A stretch of DNA of 64,000 bases from G965250275 sp965250275 (GTDB lineage: Bacteria; Pseudomonadota; Alphaproteobacteria; Rhodobacterales; Rhodobacteraceae). Made by a program: the position numbers and the translations under genes. The stretch lies in the NCBI GenBank assembly GCA_965250275.1, contig OZ252297.1, forward strand, positions 1,612,001 through 1,676,000. Direction: 5' to 3'. Positions 16,649-24,892 of this stretch are shown in pieces; the stretch's first letter is position 1, and every line of letters starts with the position of its first letter. The notes below the pieces were generated by a model. It did no database searches. It worked only from the letters and a program-made list of their open reading frames with translations, and was not told where the DNA came from.

Positions 16649-16680
16649 CCGTAATGCATTGAAAAAGAACAATGTTACGG
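16649..16680. repeat. imperfect inverted repeat upstream of the MNIO operon
   Basis: CCGTAATGCATTG and CAATGTTACGG (plus strand) can pair with a two-base bulge around an A-rich loop. It lies 130-160 bases upstream of the precursor gene and 60-90 bases after the thrS stop. A further TGTAACGG copy is at about 16718-16725. No T-tract follows on the thrS side, so an operator or structured leader is as likely as a terminator. Confidence 0.35.
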
Positions 16681-16740
16681 CCCGGGTCGCGGATTTGCCG
16701 CGGGAATTTCGGCAAACTGTAACGGCCAAACGCCGGTTTG

Positions 16741-18687
16741 TTACAACAAGTCCGGCGGCGTCGCTTCGGTTGCCAGAGCGTTTGTTACATCCGCAAGAGC
16801 CTGAACTGACGTCTGTTTCTCGCCCAGACGCCGCACCGAAACCGTCCGGTCTTCGACCTCACGATGCCCCACGGCCAGGATCACGGGGACCTTGCCCACG
16901 GAGTGTTCCCGGACCTTGTAGTTGATCTTCTCGTTTCGCAGGTCCGCTTCGGCGCGAACACCGGCCGCGCGCAGCGCTTCGACCACTTCAGTGGCGTAGG
17001 CGTCTGCATCGGATGTGATCGTGGCAACGACCACCTGCCGCGGGGCCAACCAGAATGGGAGCTTGCCCGCGTGTTCCTCAATCAAAATACCAATAAAGCG
17101 TTCGAACGATCCAAGGCACGCCCGGTGCAGCATGTAGGGCCGCTGTTTGGAGCCGTCCGGCGCGACATAGGTTGCGCCCAGGCGTTCAGGAAGGTTCGGG
17201 TCGACCTGGAAGGTTCCGCATTGCCAGACCCGACCGATTGCGTCGGTCAGATAAAAGTCTAGTTTTGGGCCGTAGAACGCACCATCGCCGGGCTCCAGCG
17301 TGAAATCGCGCCCGGTGGCTTTTATCGCAGCCTCCAGTGCGCCCTCGACATGGTCCCAACTCTCGTCGCTGCCCACGCGCTTTTCCGGGCGCGTTGCAAA
17401 TTTGATCTCGAAATTTTCAAATCCAAGGTCGGCATAAACATCGGCCAGGTAGTTGATGAACTTGGCGCATTCGCTTTCGATCTGGTCTTCGGTGCAGAAG
17501 ATGTGCCCGTCATCCTGTGTGAAGCCACGCACGCGCATAATGCCATGCAGCGCGCCTGAGGGCTCGTACCGCGAGCATGATCCGAACTCGGCCAGCCGAA
17601 GCGGCAGATCGCGGTAGGATTTGAGACCCTGATTGAACACTTGCACATGGCACGGGCAGTTCATCGGCTTGAGCGCGTTAATCGCCTTCTCCTTGGCATG
17701 CTCTTCCTCGACTTCGACGATGAACATATGCTCTTGGTACTTGTCCCAGTGACCCGACGCCTCCCAGAGCTTGCGGTCAACGACCTGGGGGGTGTTGATT
17801 TCCTGATAGCCGCCCGCGCGCTGCTTGCGGCGCATGTAATCCTGAAGGGTGGTGTAGACGGTCCAGCCGTTCGGGTGCCAGAACACCTGTCCGGGTGCTT
17901 CTTCCTGCATGTGGAAGAGGTCCATTTCGCGCCCCAGTTTGCGATGATCGCGTTTCGCGGCCTCTTCGAGCATATTGAGATGGGCGCGCAGCTTTTCTTT
18001 TCCGGTGAATGCCACCCCATAAATGCGCTGTAGCATGGCGCGGTCCGAGTCGCCGCGCCAGTACGCGCCCGCTATGGACATCAACTTAAAGGCGTCGCCC
18101 GGGACCTGCCCGGTGTGTTGCAGGTGCGGCCCCCTGCAGAGATCCTGCCAGTGGCCATGCCAGTACATACGCAAAGGCTCGTCGCCGGGGATGGCGTCGA
18201 TCAGTTCAACCTTATAGGGCTCGTTGTTGGCCTTGTAGAACTCAACCGCTCGATCCCGGTCCCAGACCTCGGTGGTCACGGGGTCGCGCTTATTGATGAT
18301 CTCCTTCATCTTTTTTTCGATCAGGCCAAGGTCTTCGGGAGAGAACGGCTCCTCGCGGTCAAAATCGTAGTACCAGCCGTTTTCGATCACCGGACCAATG
18401 GTCACCTTGGTGGCGGGCCAGATCTCCTGAACCGCACGCGCCATGATGTGTGCCAGATCGTGCCGCACCAACTCGTTGGCCTGCGCTTCGTCTTTCATGG
18501 TGTGAATGGCGATGTCGGCATCCTGCTCGATCGGCCATTGCAAATCCCAATGCTGGCCGTTCACGGTCGCGCTGATGGCTTTTTTGGCAAGTGAGTTCGA
18601 GATATCCGCTGCAACAGCAGCTGGTGTCACGCCTGTATCATAGCTGCGCGCATTGCCATCGGGAAAGGTGAGAGAGACTTGGGCCAT
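16741..18687 (-). CDS. thrS: threonyl-tRNA synthetase
   Basis: A 648-residue class II synthetase charging tRNA-Thr. Domains in order: N-terminal TGS domain (about 1-60), editing domain with HDLAHIMARAVQEIW, catalytic core with the zinc-site NCPCHVQVF, motif 2 region FGSCSRYEPSGALHG and motif 3 RACLGSFERFIGILIEE, and the C-terminal anticodon-binding domain (APRQVVVATITSDADAYA onward). The start at MAQVSLTFPDG is supported by GAGGAG seven bases upstream; an in-frame extension of 69 codons upstream is not family-like. The MNIO operon follows on the same strand after 221 bases. Confidence 0.98.
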   Translation of the reverse strand: MAQVSLTFPDGNARSYDTGVTPAAVAADISNSLAKKAISATVNGQHWDLQWPIEQDADIAIHTMKDEAQANELVRHDLAHIMARAVQEIWPATKVTIGPVIENGWYYDFDREEPFSPEDLGLIEKKMKEIINKRDPVTTEVWDRDRAVEFYKANNEPYKVELIDAIPGDEPLRMYWHGHWQDLCRGPHLQHTGQVPGDAFKLMSIAGAYWRGDSDRAMLQRIYGVAFTGKEKLRAHLNMLEEAAKRDHRKLGREMDLFHMQEEAPGQVFWHPNGWTVYTTLQDYMRRKQRAGGYQEINTPQVVDRKLWEASGHWDKYQEHMFIVEVEEEHAKEKAINALKPMNCPCHVQVFNQGLKSYRDLPLRLAEFGSCSRYEPSGALHGIMRVRGFTQDDGHIFCTEDQIESECAKFINYLADVYADLGFENFEIKFATRPEKRVGSDESWDHVEGALEAAIKATGRDFTLEPGDGAFYGPKLDFYLTDAIGRVWQCGTFQVDPNLPERLGATYVAPDGSKQRPYMLHRACLGSFERFIGILIEEHAGKLPFWLAPRQVVVATITSDADAYATEVVEALRAAGVRAEADLRNEKINYKVREHSVGKVPVILAVGHREVEDRTVSVRRLGEKQTSVQALADVTNALATEATPPDLL

Positions 18688-18909
18688 ATCGGCACTCCTC
18701 GTCGGTTTGGCGCCCACGGAACGCCCGGTTGCGGGTAATTTGTCCGGCCATTTGGCAGGTGGCGCAAAGCGAGTCAAGCGCGCACGTCGCAGGCTATCTG
18801 CTGCGTGTGATGCTCCATTTTGGATTGGCGGGATCTTCGCGTGGACCCTTGCGGCGGGCTGGGCTAGGAATGGGAAGTTCTGTGATTTGACCAAAGCGAT
18901 GCGACTCTG

Positions 18910-20013
18910 ATGCCAAGTCTCCGACTGTTTTTATCCCTGCTGATCCTCAGCACTGTGTCTGCTTGTTCGCGTGCACCCGACCTCGTGGGGATCAACAATG
19001 CGCGGGCACCCGTTGCGGCCGAGGACGGCACGACACAACGCACCGTATTCATCGCCACTACACGCGAAGCCACCGATGTTGCGGGGGCGTTCTATTCCGG
19101 AGAACGGGCGCCTGAGCTTGGATTTGCATCGGTGGTCGTCTCCATACCACCGACACATGTGACGGGGGCTCTCGAACGTCCGGCCAAGCTGCCGCCTGAC
19201 CCCGCGACCGAGTTTGCTGTGATCGACCCGGTGGTCTACGGATCCGACAATTCTTTTGTGAGGTATCTGAACCGGGAACTTGCCAAACTTCCGGCGAAGG
19301 ATCGTGAAATCCTGCTTTTCGTGCACGGGTACAACAACACGACCAGCGATGCCATCTTGCGTCTCGCACAGTTTGTCGAGGACACCGATTTCAACGGTGT
19401 TCCGGTTCTCTTCACATGGGCCTCGGCGGGTCGGGCGTCCCACTATGTCTACGATCTGAACAGCGTGCTTGTGGCCCGTCCGAAGCTCTTGGAGGCATCT
19501 CGGGTCCTTGGACGCACCAACGCCACGGGCTTTGACATTTTCGCGCACTCGATGGGATCGCTGCTGACGATGGAGGCGATCGTCGAGGCAAGCCTCGCCG
19601 GGCGTCACAATCCGGGGGGTCGGTTAAAGAACATCATGTTTGCCGCACCGGATATCGACATCGATCTCTTTCGGTCGCAGATCTCGCGCCTGCGACCGGA
19701 CCAGCGCAACTTCTACATCTTTGTCTCGGAAGATGATGCTGCGCTTCGACTGTCCCGCCGGCTGTCAGGCGGCGTGGAGCGCGTAGGCTCCGCGGATGCT
19801 GCCGAGCTGTCGGAACTGGGCGTCACTGTGATCGATTTGTCAGAGGTGGACGATTCCACCTCTGGGTCCCATTCGAAATTCGCCGGTTCACCGGAAGTGG
19901 TTCAACTCATCGGTGGAAGCCTGGAAACGGCGAACTTTGACGAAGATGCACGCCCGCCCACGCTGGTTGAAGTGCTGGATGGCGTTCCGGTCGTGCGGTT
20001 GTTGGTGGAATGA
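18910..20013 (+). CDS. alpha/beta-hydrolase lipoprotein (DUF900)
   Basis: A 367-residue lipoprotein with lipobox STVSAC (Cys19). The hydrolase domain shows the oxyanion segment LLFVHGYNN, the nucleophile elbow FAHSMGS, an acidic AAPDIDIDLF strand end and a late GSHSKFAGSP that could carry the catalytic histidine. These are DUF900 hallmarks. The natural substrate is unknown; DUF900 proteins are esterase- or lipase-like. It sits at the outer or inner membrane after lipidation. The next gene, a creatininase-like amidase, overlaps it by four bases. Confidence 0.85.
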   Translation: MPSLRLFLSLLILSTVSACSRAPDLVGINNARAPVAAEDGTTQRTVFIATTREATDVAGAFYSGERAPELGFASVVVSIPPTHVTGALERPAKLPPDPATEFAVIDPVVYGSDNSFVRYLNRELAKLPAKDREILLFVHGYNNTTSDAILRLAQFVEDTDFNGVPVLFTWASAGRASHYVYDLNSVLVARPKLLEASRVLGRTNATGFDIFAHSMGSLLTMEAIVEASLAGRHNPGGRLKNIMFAAPDIDIDLFRSQISRLRPDQRNFYIFVSEDDAALRLSRRLSGGVERVGSADAAELSELGVTVIDLSEVDDSTSGSHSKFAGSPEVVQLIGGSLETANFDEDARPPTLVEVLDGVPVVRLLVE

Positions 20014-20846
20014 GCGAAAGGTTTCGAGGCATGAGCGAAGTCGACTGGGCGAAACTCAAGGCGCAGGACCTGCGGGCTTTGGCCAATCAGAATGCCGTTG
20101 TCATTCTGCCGGTGGCCTCCATTGAACAGCATGGACCCCATTTACCCGTGATGACCGACACCCGCCTTGGGCACGAAGTGGCCCTCAGGGCTGCGCGCAA
20201 GGCTTATGGGCAAAGACCGGCCGTGGTGGCACCTGTTGTCTGGTCTGGCTTGTCGGAACATCACATGCCCTTTGGAGGTACGCTCACGGTCAGCCACGCC
20301 ACCTTTCGCGCGATCCTGCGGGATCTGGTGAAGTCGCTGGAGCGCCAAGGGTTCCGCGATATCCTGATCTCCAACTCACACGGCGGCAATATCATTGCCA
20401 TGCAGCAGATCATCGACGAGCTGTCTGAAGAAGTTGGCGCCACGCTGGTCGGGACCACCTATGCGCTGGAGGCCGCGGGTGAACTGGATGCGCTGCTGGA
20501 GGATCAGGCGGGCGTTCAGCATGCCTGCGAGGCCGAAACCGCGATGATGATGGCCTGCGAGCCAGAGCTGGTGGATGACAGCGACCTGGCCTCACTGGCC
20601 ACGAACACCGGGGATGGGCCCAGCTTTCTGCGGGCCGGCCGCGCCTCGTACCGCTGGCGGCCCTTCACCCATCTGACCGGAAATGGAGTTGCCGGCGTCC
20701 CGGCAAAGGCCACTGCGGCCAAGGGCGAGGCCCTTCTGGAGGCCAGCGCTGACGCGTTGGCGGCACTGATCACCGATCCTGACACATGGTCGAACGCTTT
20801 GGACCTGCGCGGTGAGGGCACTGGGGGTGTGCCATTCCGATCCTGA
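20010..20846 (+). CDS. creatininase-family amidohydrolase
   Basis: A 278-residue metal-dependent amidohydrolase of the creatininase/FAPy-hydrolase/MftE family. The metal-binding pattern is seen in LPVASIEQHGPHLPVMTDT (Glu and His), SGLSEHHMPFGGT, ISNSHGGN and HACEAETAMM. Substrates of the family range from creatinine to formamidopyrimidines, and none is indicated here. The first ATG overlaps the previous stop; a second ATG seven codons later has a better purine-rich upstream region (AAAGG) and may be the true start. Confidence 0.88.
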   Translation: MSERFRGMSEVDWAKLKAQDLRALANQNAVVILPVASIEQHGPHLPVMTDTRLGHEVALRAARKAYGQRPAVVAPVVWSGLSEHHMPFGGTLTVSHATFRAILRDLVKSLERQGFRDILISNSHGGNIIAMQQIIDELSEEVGATLVGTTYALEAAGELDALLEDQAGVQHACEAETAMMMACEPELVDDSDLASLATNTGDGPSFLRAGRASYRWRPFTHLTGNGVAGVPAKATAAKGEALLEASADALAALITDPDTWSNALDLRGEGTGGVPFRS

Positions 20847-20858
20847 GACGCGGTTGCT

Positions 20859-21647
20859 CTAATTCGACCACCGTGCCCAGTCAGCGGGGCTGCCTGAGAA
20901 GACATTGATGTCCACCGGCCCCGATACCCCCGGAACCTGACCGGTTCCGGTGTATTGCCAGAACCTCCAAGGCTTGTTTTCGTAGACCTTGCTGGGGTGG
21001 TCAGCCACGGAGCGCAACCAGAATTCCGTACCGCGCAACCGCCCAATCCCGGTCTGTCGATAGAAATCTGGGGTGGTGTAAACAATTGGTCGCTTACCGT
21101 AGTGGCGTTGCAGAATGTCCAGAAACTTGTCGGCTTCTGATCGGACCACGGCACCTTCGGGTCGCAGGGTGCAGGTGGGAGAGTACGGGTTCCACTCCAT
21201 ATCCAGAACGTGGGGCAGGTCATTTCGGTTGCGTGGCACGTTGTCGATGAACCATTGGGCCTGTTCTTCGGCGGGGCGGCAGAAATAGTAGAAGTGATAG
21301 GCGCCGCGTTTCACACCGGCGCGCCTGGCCCCGTCCCAGTGTTTGTCGAACATGGGGTCACGCAGGTCGCCACCCTCGGTGGCTTTGATGAACGCAAAGC
21401 TGATCCCGGCGCGTCGGGCCGTGCGCCAGTCAATCGCGTCCTGAAACCGCGCCACGTCCAGACCATGAATTGCATAATCGCTTGGACTGCGCCCTTCCCA
21501 CGGGTGCGGGTCGAAGTCCCCAAACTTCGGATTTCCCAGCAAGGCTGCTGAGGCGGCAGTTGCGGCCACGCTCTCACGCGGTTGTGGGTCCGGCGTACCG
21601 CAGGCGCAGAGCGCACAGATCAGGAAGAACAGGAGCAGGCGATGCAT
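20859..21647 (-). CDS. GH25 lysozyme-like lipoprotein
   Basis: A 262-residue glycoside hydrolase family 25 protein preceded by a short lipoprotein signal (LCAC, Cys16). The family elements are IHGLDVARFQDAIDW, SFAFIKATEGGDLRDPMF, KRGAYHFYYF and the catalytic LDMEWNPY with the DxE pair, ending in WQYTGTGQVPGVSGPVDINVFSG. GH25 enzymes cut the MurNAc-GlcNAc bond of peptidoglycan. Lipid anchoring suggests wall remodelling by the cell's own enzyme, not phage lysis. It is convergent with the creatininase-like gene. Confidence 0.9.
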   Translation of the reverse strand: MHRLLLFFLICALCACGTPDPQPRESVAATAASAALLGNPKFGDFDPHPWEGRSPSDYAIHGLDVARFQDAIDWRTARRAGISFAFIKATEGGDLRDPMFDKHWDGARRAGVKRGAYHFYYFCRPAEEQAQWFIDNVPRNRNDLPHVLDMEWNPYSPTCTLRPEGAVVRSEADKFLDILQRHYGKRPIVYTTPDFYRQTGIGRLRGTEFWLRSVADHPSKVYENKPWRFWQYTGTGQVPGVSGPVDINVFSGSPADWARWSN

Positions 21648-21747
21648 GGTTTCTCCGCAAGTGACATCCGCGGATCATCGGATGGTTCGTGGATTCGGGC
21701 AACGGTGCGGACCGGCGGATTTCCACCACGCGCCAATGCCGCAAGCC

Positions 21748-22755
21748 TCAGTTCAGAGGCGTGGGCACTCCGACCCGGATTGCACTGGAGTATTCCGGCG
21801 TAAGGCCAACAGCCAACGCCTTGGGAACGATATGCGACATCTCTCGCAGTTCTTCGAATGGGATTTGTGTGTCCACGACGCCCTGCGCGTATATGTATTC
21901 TGGCAGATATCCGTTTACGACGATCCGCCAATTCAACGGGTACGTCTTTGTCAGGCTGTGAATCATCTCGAACACGACGGTGGTGCAATTTGTGAAAATC
22001 GAATTGTAGAACACAGGCTGATCGGCCAGCGCATTGGAGTCTTTGACATACTGCAACAGCAGCTCACGCGCGGCTTGCGGGTCAGTGTCCAGCCGGTAAA
22101 GCTGCACGTCTTCGCCACGGATGTTGGTGCGGGTTCCGATCACGTCGCGTTCCGAGGCCGCGATGATGACGAGGTTCTGGTTCTTGAAAAAGTCGGCCAC
22201 CGGGCTGTAGGCCGAGCCGAGCGTACGCCGCACTTCGACGGACCAGGCCAGATACTCGCCATCGGCAAATCCAAAGCTGATGACCATGTGCGCGATCGCG
22301 GGTCCGCTCCAATAGGACATGAACAGGTCCGTGGTTTCGAGGGTATCCAGATCATAACTGCGCGTTTCCCAGCGATCTGTCGCGTCGTGCAGGCTGTGCC
22401 ATTCGAAGTCCCGGACGTTTTCCAGGGTCAAGATGTTTCCCTCGACCGTTCCCGTGACTTGCCGCGCGACATCCGGTGACCAATCTCCGGTCTCAGGCGG
22501 CAGAATAGTGGCCCACCATGCCACAACGCCCAATAGTCCCACACCGAATACCAGAAAGGGCGCCCGCCGTGATCCGGCAAAAAGCGAAACCGTAGCCCAT
22601 AGTCCGATGGCGCTAAACAGCAGCGCGAGGATCAGGCGAGGGGTCTCCGGCAATGGAAATCGGAACCACAACGCCAATGCGCCCCACAGCGTGGCGATAA
22701 GGACCAGTAAGGCAACAAGGATGAAGATCAGAATGCGAAAGAGAGTTCTGGCCAA
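21748..22755 (-). CDS. DUF4105 membrane protein
   Basis: A 335-residue protein with three N-terminal hydrophobic segments (about residues 6-30, 40-60 and 66-85) and a large C-terminal DUF4105 domain. Typical blocks are WSGPAIAHMVISFGFADGEYLAWSVEVRR and YNSIFTNCTTVVFEMIHSL, where the TNCTT cysteine together with HM resembles a papain/NlpC-like catalytic pair. A peptidase or transacylase activity is therefore conceivable but not established. It ends 100 bases before the lysozyme-like gene on the same strand. Confidence 0.85.
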   Translation of the reverse strand: MARTLFRILIFILVALLVLIATLWGALALWFRFPLPETPRLILALLFSAIGLWATVSLFAGSRRAPFLVFGVGLLGVVAWWATILPPETGDWSPDVARQVTGTVEGNILTLENVRDFEWHSLHDATDRWETRSYDLDTLETTDLFMSYWSGPAIAHMVISFGFADGEYLAWSVEVRRTLGSAYSPVADFFKNQNLVIIAASERDVIGTRTNIRGEDVQLYRLDTDPQAARELLLQYVKDSNALADQPVFYNSIFTNCTTVVFEMIHSLTKTYPLNWRIVVNGYLPEYIYAQGVVDTQIPFEELREMSHIVPKALAVGLTPEYSSAIRVGVPTPLN

Positions 22756-22823
22756 AGTTTAGTTTCCGTTGGACGCATGCCGCAGTTCGGGATTGTTTAG
22801 GCCGTTGTGCTTCTCAACGCGAG

Positions 22824-22861
22824 AAAAACCAGAACGGCCGGCGCGGATCAACCGCGCCGGC
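22824..22861 (-). terminator. intrinsic terminator after the MAPEG gene
   Basis: On the minus strand a perfect 10-bp GC stem (GCCGGCGCGG/CCGCGCCGGC) with a five-base loop lies directly after the MAPEG stop. A TTTTT run follows eight bases later, so termination is likely, though the T-run is displaced. Confidence 0.65.
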
Positions 22862-22871
22862 AGGTGATGCC

Positions 22872-23279
22872 TTAGGCAAGCCGTACGAGGATCTGCCAGG
22901 CAAAGACCAGCGTACAGAGCCAACTGACCGTGAAAATGATCGGGCGCACCGGAAACCGAGCCCATCCCGATATCATGCCCGCCGCATGTGCCACGCGCAC
23001 CCAGAAGAACACGATTGCGGCCCAGATCGTCCAGCCGTTGGAAATGTCCATGCTGTAGGCCAGCAACACGAGGGCCGCAAAGGGCATGGCCGTTTCAATC
23101 ATGTTCAGGTGCGCACGATGGGCACGGTGAACCCAGGGCGGAAATCCGGAAAGGGGTGGCGGGCGCGCGAAGTCGTCCACGCCCGTCTGAGGGTGCATGT
23201 TGACGCCAACAATGTAGGGAATCCACAGCGATGCGGCGAGCACCATGGTCAGGGTCAGGTAAATCAACTCGGTATTCAT
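22872..23279 (-). CDS. MAPEG-family membrane protein
   Basis: A 135-residue protein with four hydrophobic segments. MAPEG features are the helix-1 region LIYLTLTMVLAASLWIPYI, the RAHRAHLNMIETAMPFAALVLLAYSM segment with the conserved RAxxNxxE motif, and the C-terminal ARFPVRPIIFTVSWLC helix. MAPEG proteins include membrane glutathione transferases and eicosanoid synthases; bacterial roles are mostly unknown. It overlaps the stop of the ArsR-SRPBCC gene by four bases, so both share one transcript. Confidence 0.88.
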   Translation of the reverse strand: MNTELIYLTLTMVLAASLWIPYIVGVNMHPQTGVDDFARPPPLSGFPPWVHRAHRAHLNMIETAMPFAALVLLAYSMDISNGWTIWAAIVFFWVRVAHAAGMISGWARFPVRPIIFTVSWLCTLVFAWQILVRLA

Positions 23280-24037
23280 GCCTCACCCCGCGGTCCGAAA
23301 TGGGTGTCTTGCCCGGTTTCAAGCCAGCTCTTCAGCCCAGAAAGCGTCCGTGCCCAACCGTCACTGACGCCTTCCTGACCGGCGGGTATGTCGTAGTGCT
23401 CCACGGTCAGACAACAGTGATCCGGCATCGGTTCGATCAGATAGACACAGCGCGAATGCGCCATGTCCGGCCCAGCCCAGGATGGTTCGAATGAGACTTC
23501 GATCCGGGTCTTCGGGTCCACGGCGATGACTTTGTTTGCGACAATCTCTTCGCCGCCGCCGTTTTCGTAGACCATGCGCTCGCCCACCGTATCCATGCGC
23601 CCGCGCGCTGCGGCAGCGATGAAGTGATAATGCTTTACGTCATCGGGCTGGGTCAGCGCAGACCACAGTGCGTCCTGCGTGCATTTGATAAAAGTCTGCA
23701 TGACAAAATCGGGTTTTGGCATCGATTGAGTTCCTTCAAGTTGTGATTTGAGATCGATCACCGCTCGCGCCGCCGGTTTGACGAGCAGAGGCTCGATCCA
23801 GCGGTCAATCGCCTGTTGCAGGGGAACAGCGTTCAGATAGTGGTGTTTGTAGCGGCCCCGTTTGCGCGTCACGATCAGGCCAGCCTCTTCCAGAACCCCG
23901 AGATGTTTCATCACCCCGAATCGGGTCATGTCGAGCTGGCCTTGCAGCTGCTGCAGCGTCTGACCGTCGGTCTGGCGGAGACTGTCCAGCAGAACCCGGC
24001 GGGCGGGGTCGGCAAGTGCTCTGAAGATCGTGTCCAT
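23276..24037 (-). CDS. ArsR-type HTH fused to an SRPBCC (AHSA1-like) domain
   Basis: A 253-residue fusion. Residues 1-90 form an ArsR winged helix (IFRALADPARRVLLDSL, LDMTRFGVMKHLGVLEEAGLI, wing RKRGRYKHHYLN). Residues 108-245 form an SRPBCC/START-like ligand pocket (IKCTQDALWSALTQPDDVKHYHF, GERMVYENGGGEEIVANKVI). No ArsR metal-binding cysteine motif is seen in the HTH part, so the effector is probably a hydrophobic small molecule bound by the SRPBCC pocket. Two palindromes lie directly before its start, suggesting autoregulation. Confidence 0.9.
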   Translation of the reverse strand: MDTIFRALADPARRVLLDSLRQTDGQTLQQLQGQLDMTRFGVMKHLGVLEEAGLIVTRKRGRYKHHYLNAVPLQQAIDRWIEPLLVKPAARAVIDLKSQLEGTQSMPKPDFVMQTFIKCTQDALWSALTQPDDVKHYHFIAAAARGRMDTVGERMVYENGGGEEIVANKVIAVDPKTRIEVSFEPSWAGPDMAHSRCVYLIEPMPDHCCLTVEHYDIPAGQEGVSDGWARTLSGLKSWLETGQDTHFGPRGEA

Positions 24038-24050
24038 GAGCAGCTTATAT

Positions 24051-24082
24051 GTGATTCTTTAGTCACGTGACAAGATGGTCAC
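24051..24082. promoter_or_regulatory. tandem 16-bp palindromes, candidate operator of the ArsR-SRPBCC regulator
   Basis: Two directly abutting 16-bp units each read GTGA-N8-TCAC (24051-24066 and 24067-24082). They lie 14 bases upstream of the regulator start and 63 bases before the divergent hydrolase gene, in the only promoter region between them. Two identical dimer sites in phase would suit cooperative binding of a winged-helix dimer. Confidence 0.55.
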
Positions 24083-24145
24083 CTATAAAAATCCATTGCA
24101 GCGGCCAGAACCCGTGCTCATGATCCGGACAAACCGGAGGGCAGG

Positions 24146-24892
24146 ATGACGGACGCCAGTTTTCTTGACACCAACACTGGGCGGCGACTGGCTTACCATC
24201 AGACCGAAGGCCGCGGTCCGTGCGTGGTGTTTCTGGGCGGGCTGAAATCAGACATGGAAGGCACCAAGGCCATTCACCTGGAAGCCTGGGCGCGGCGCAC
24301 CGGTCGCGCATATCTGCGCTTTGATTACTCGGGTCACGGAGAAAGCAGCGGGACCTTCGAAGAAGGGTGCATTGGCGACTGGGCTGAAGACACCGCTTCG
24401 GTCGTCGCGACATTGACGAAAGGACCGCTCGTCGTGGTCGGGTCGTCCATGGGCGGTTGGCAGGCGCTGTTGCTGGCGCGGCAGCTTCCGGAACGGATCG
24501 CGGGCATGGTGACCATCGCGGCGGCACCGGACTTCACCGAGGACGGGTACTGGGCCTCGTTCACGGACGCACAAAAGGCGCAATTGGAGGCTGAGGGCCA
24601 ACTGGAACTGCCCAGCGATTACATGGAGCCTTACATCATCACGAAACGCCTGATCGAAGATGGGCGACGGCATCTGGTGCTGCGGACTCCGCTGGATCTG
24701 CCATTTCCAACGCGCTTTTTGCAGGGCACGGATGACACCGCCGTGCCGACCCAGACCGCGGTGCGCCTGTTGGAGCACGCCAATGGGCCGGATATGCAAC
24801 TGACGTTGGTCAAGGATGCGGATCACCGGTTTTCGGATGACCGCTGCCTCGCACTGATCGAAGCAGCTATCGAGGATGTCGCGCCGTCATGA
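24146..24892 (+). CDS. alpha/beta hydrolase
   Basis: A 248-residue cytoplasmic alpha/beta hydrolase. The oxyanion strand CVVFLGGLKSDMEG, the GHGESSG turn, the nucleophile elbow VVGSSMGGW, the acid strand LQGTDDTAVP and the histidine in DADHRFSDD are all in place. The pattern resembles ABHD10-like thioesterases. It is divergent from the ArsR-SRPBCC gene, so it may be a target of that regulator. Its stop overlaps the start of the next hydrolase by four bases. Confidence 0.87.
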   Translation: MTDASFLDTNTGRRLAYHQTEGRGPCVVFLGGLKSDMEGTKAIHLEAWARRTGRAYLRFDYSGHGESSGTFEEGCIGDWAEDTASVVATLTKGPLVVVGSSMGGWQALLLARQLPERIAGMVTIAAAPDFTEDGYWASFTDAQKAQLEAEGQLELPSDYMEPYIITKRLIEDGRRHLVLRTPLDLPFPTRFLQGTDDTAVPTQTAVRLLEHANGPDMQLTLVKDADHRFSDDRCLALIEAAIEDVAPS

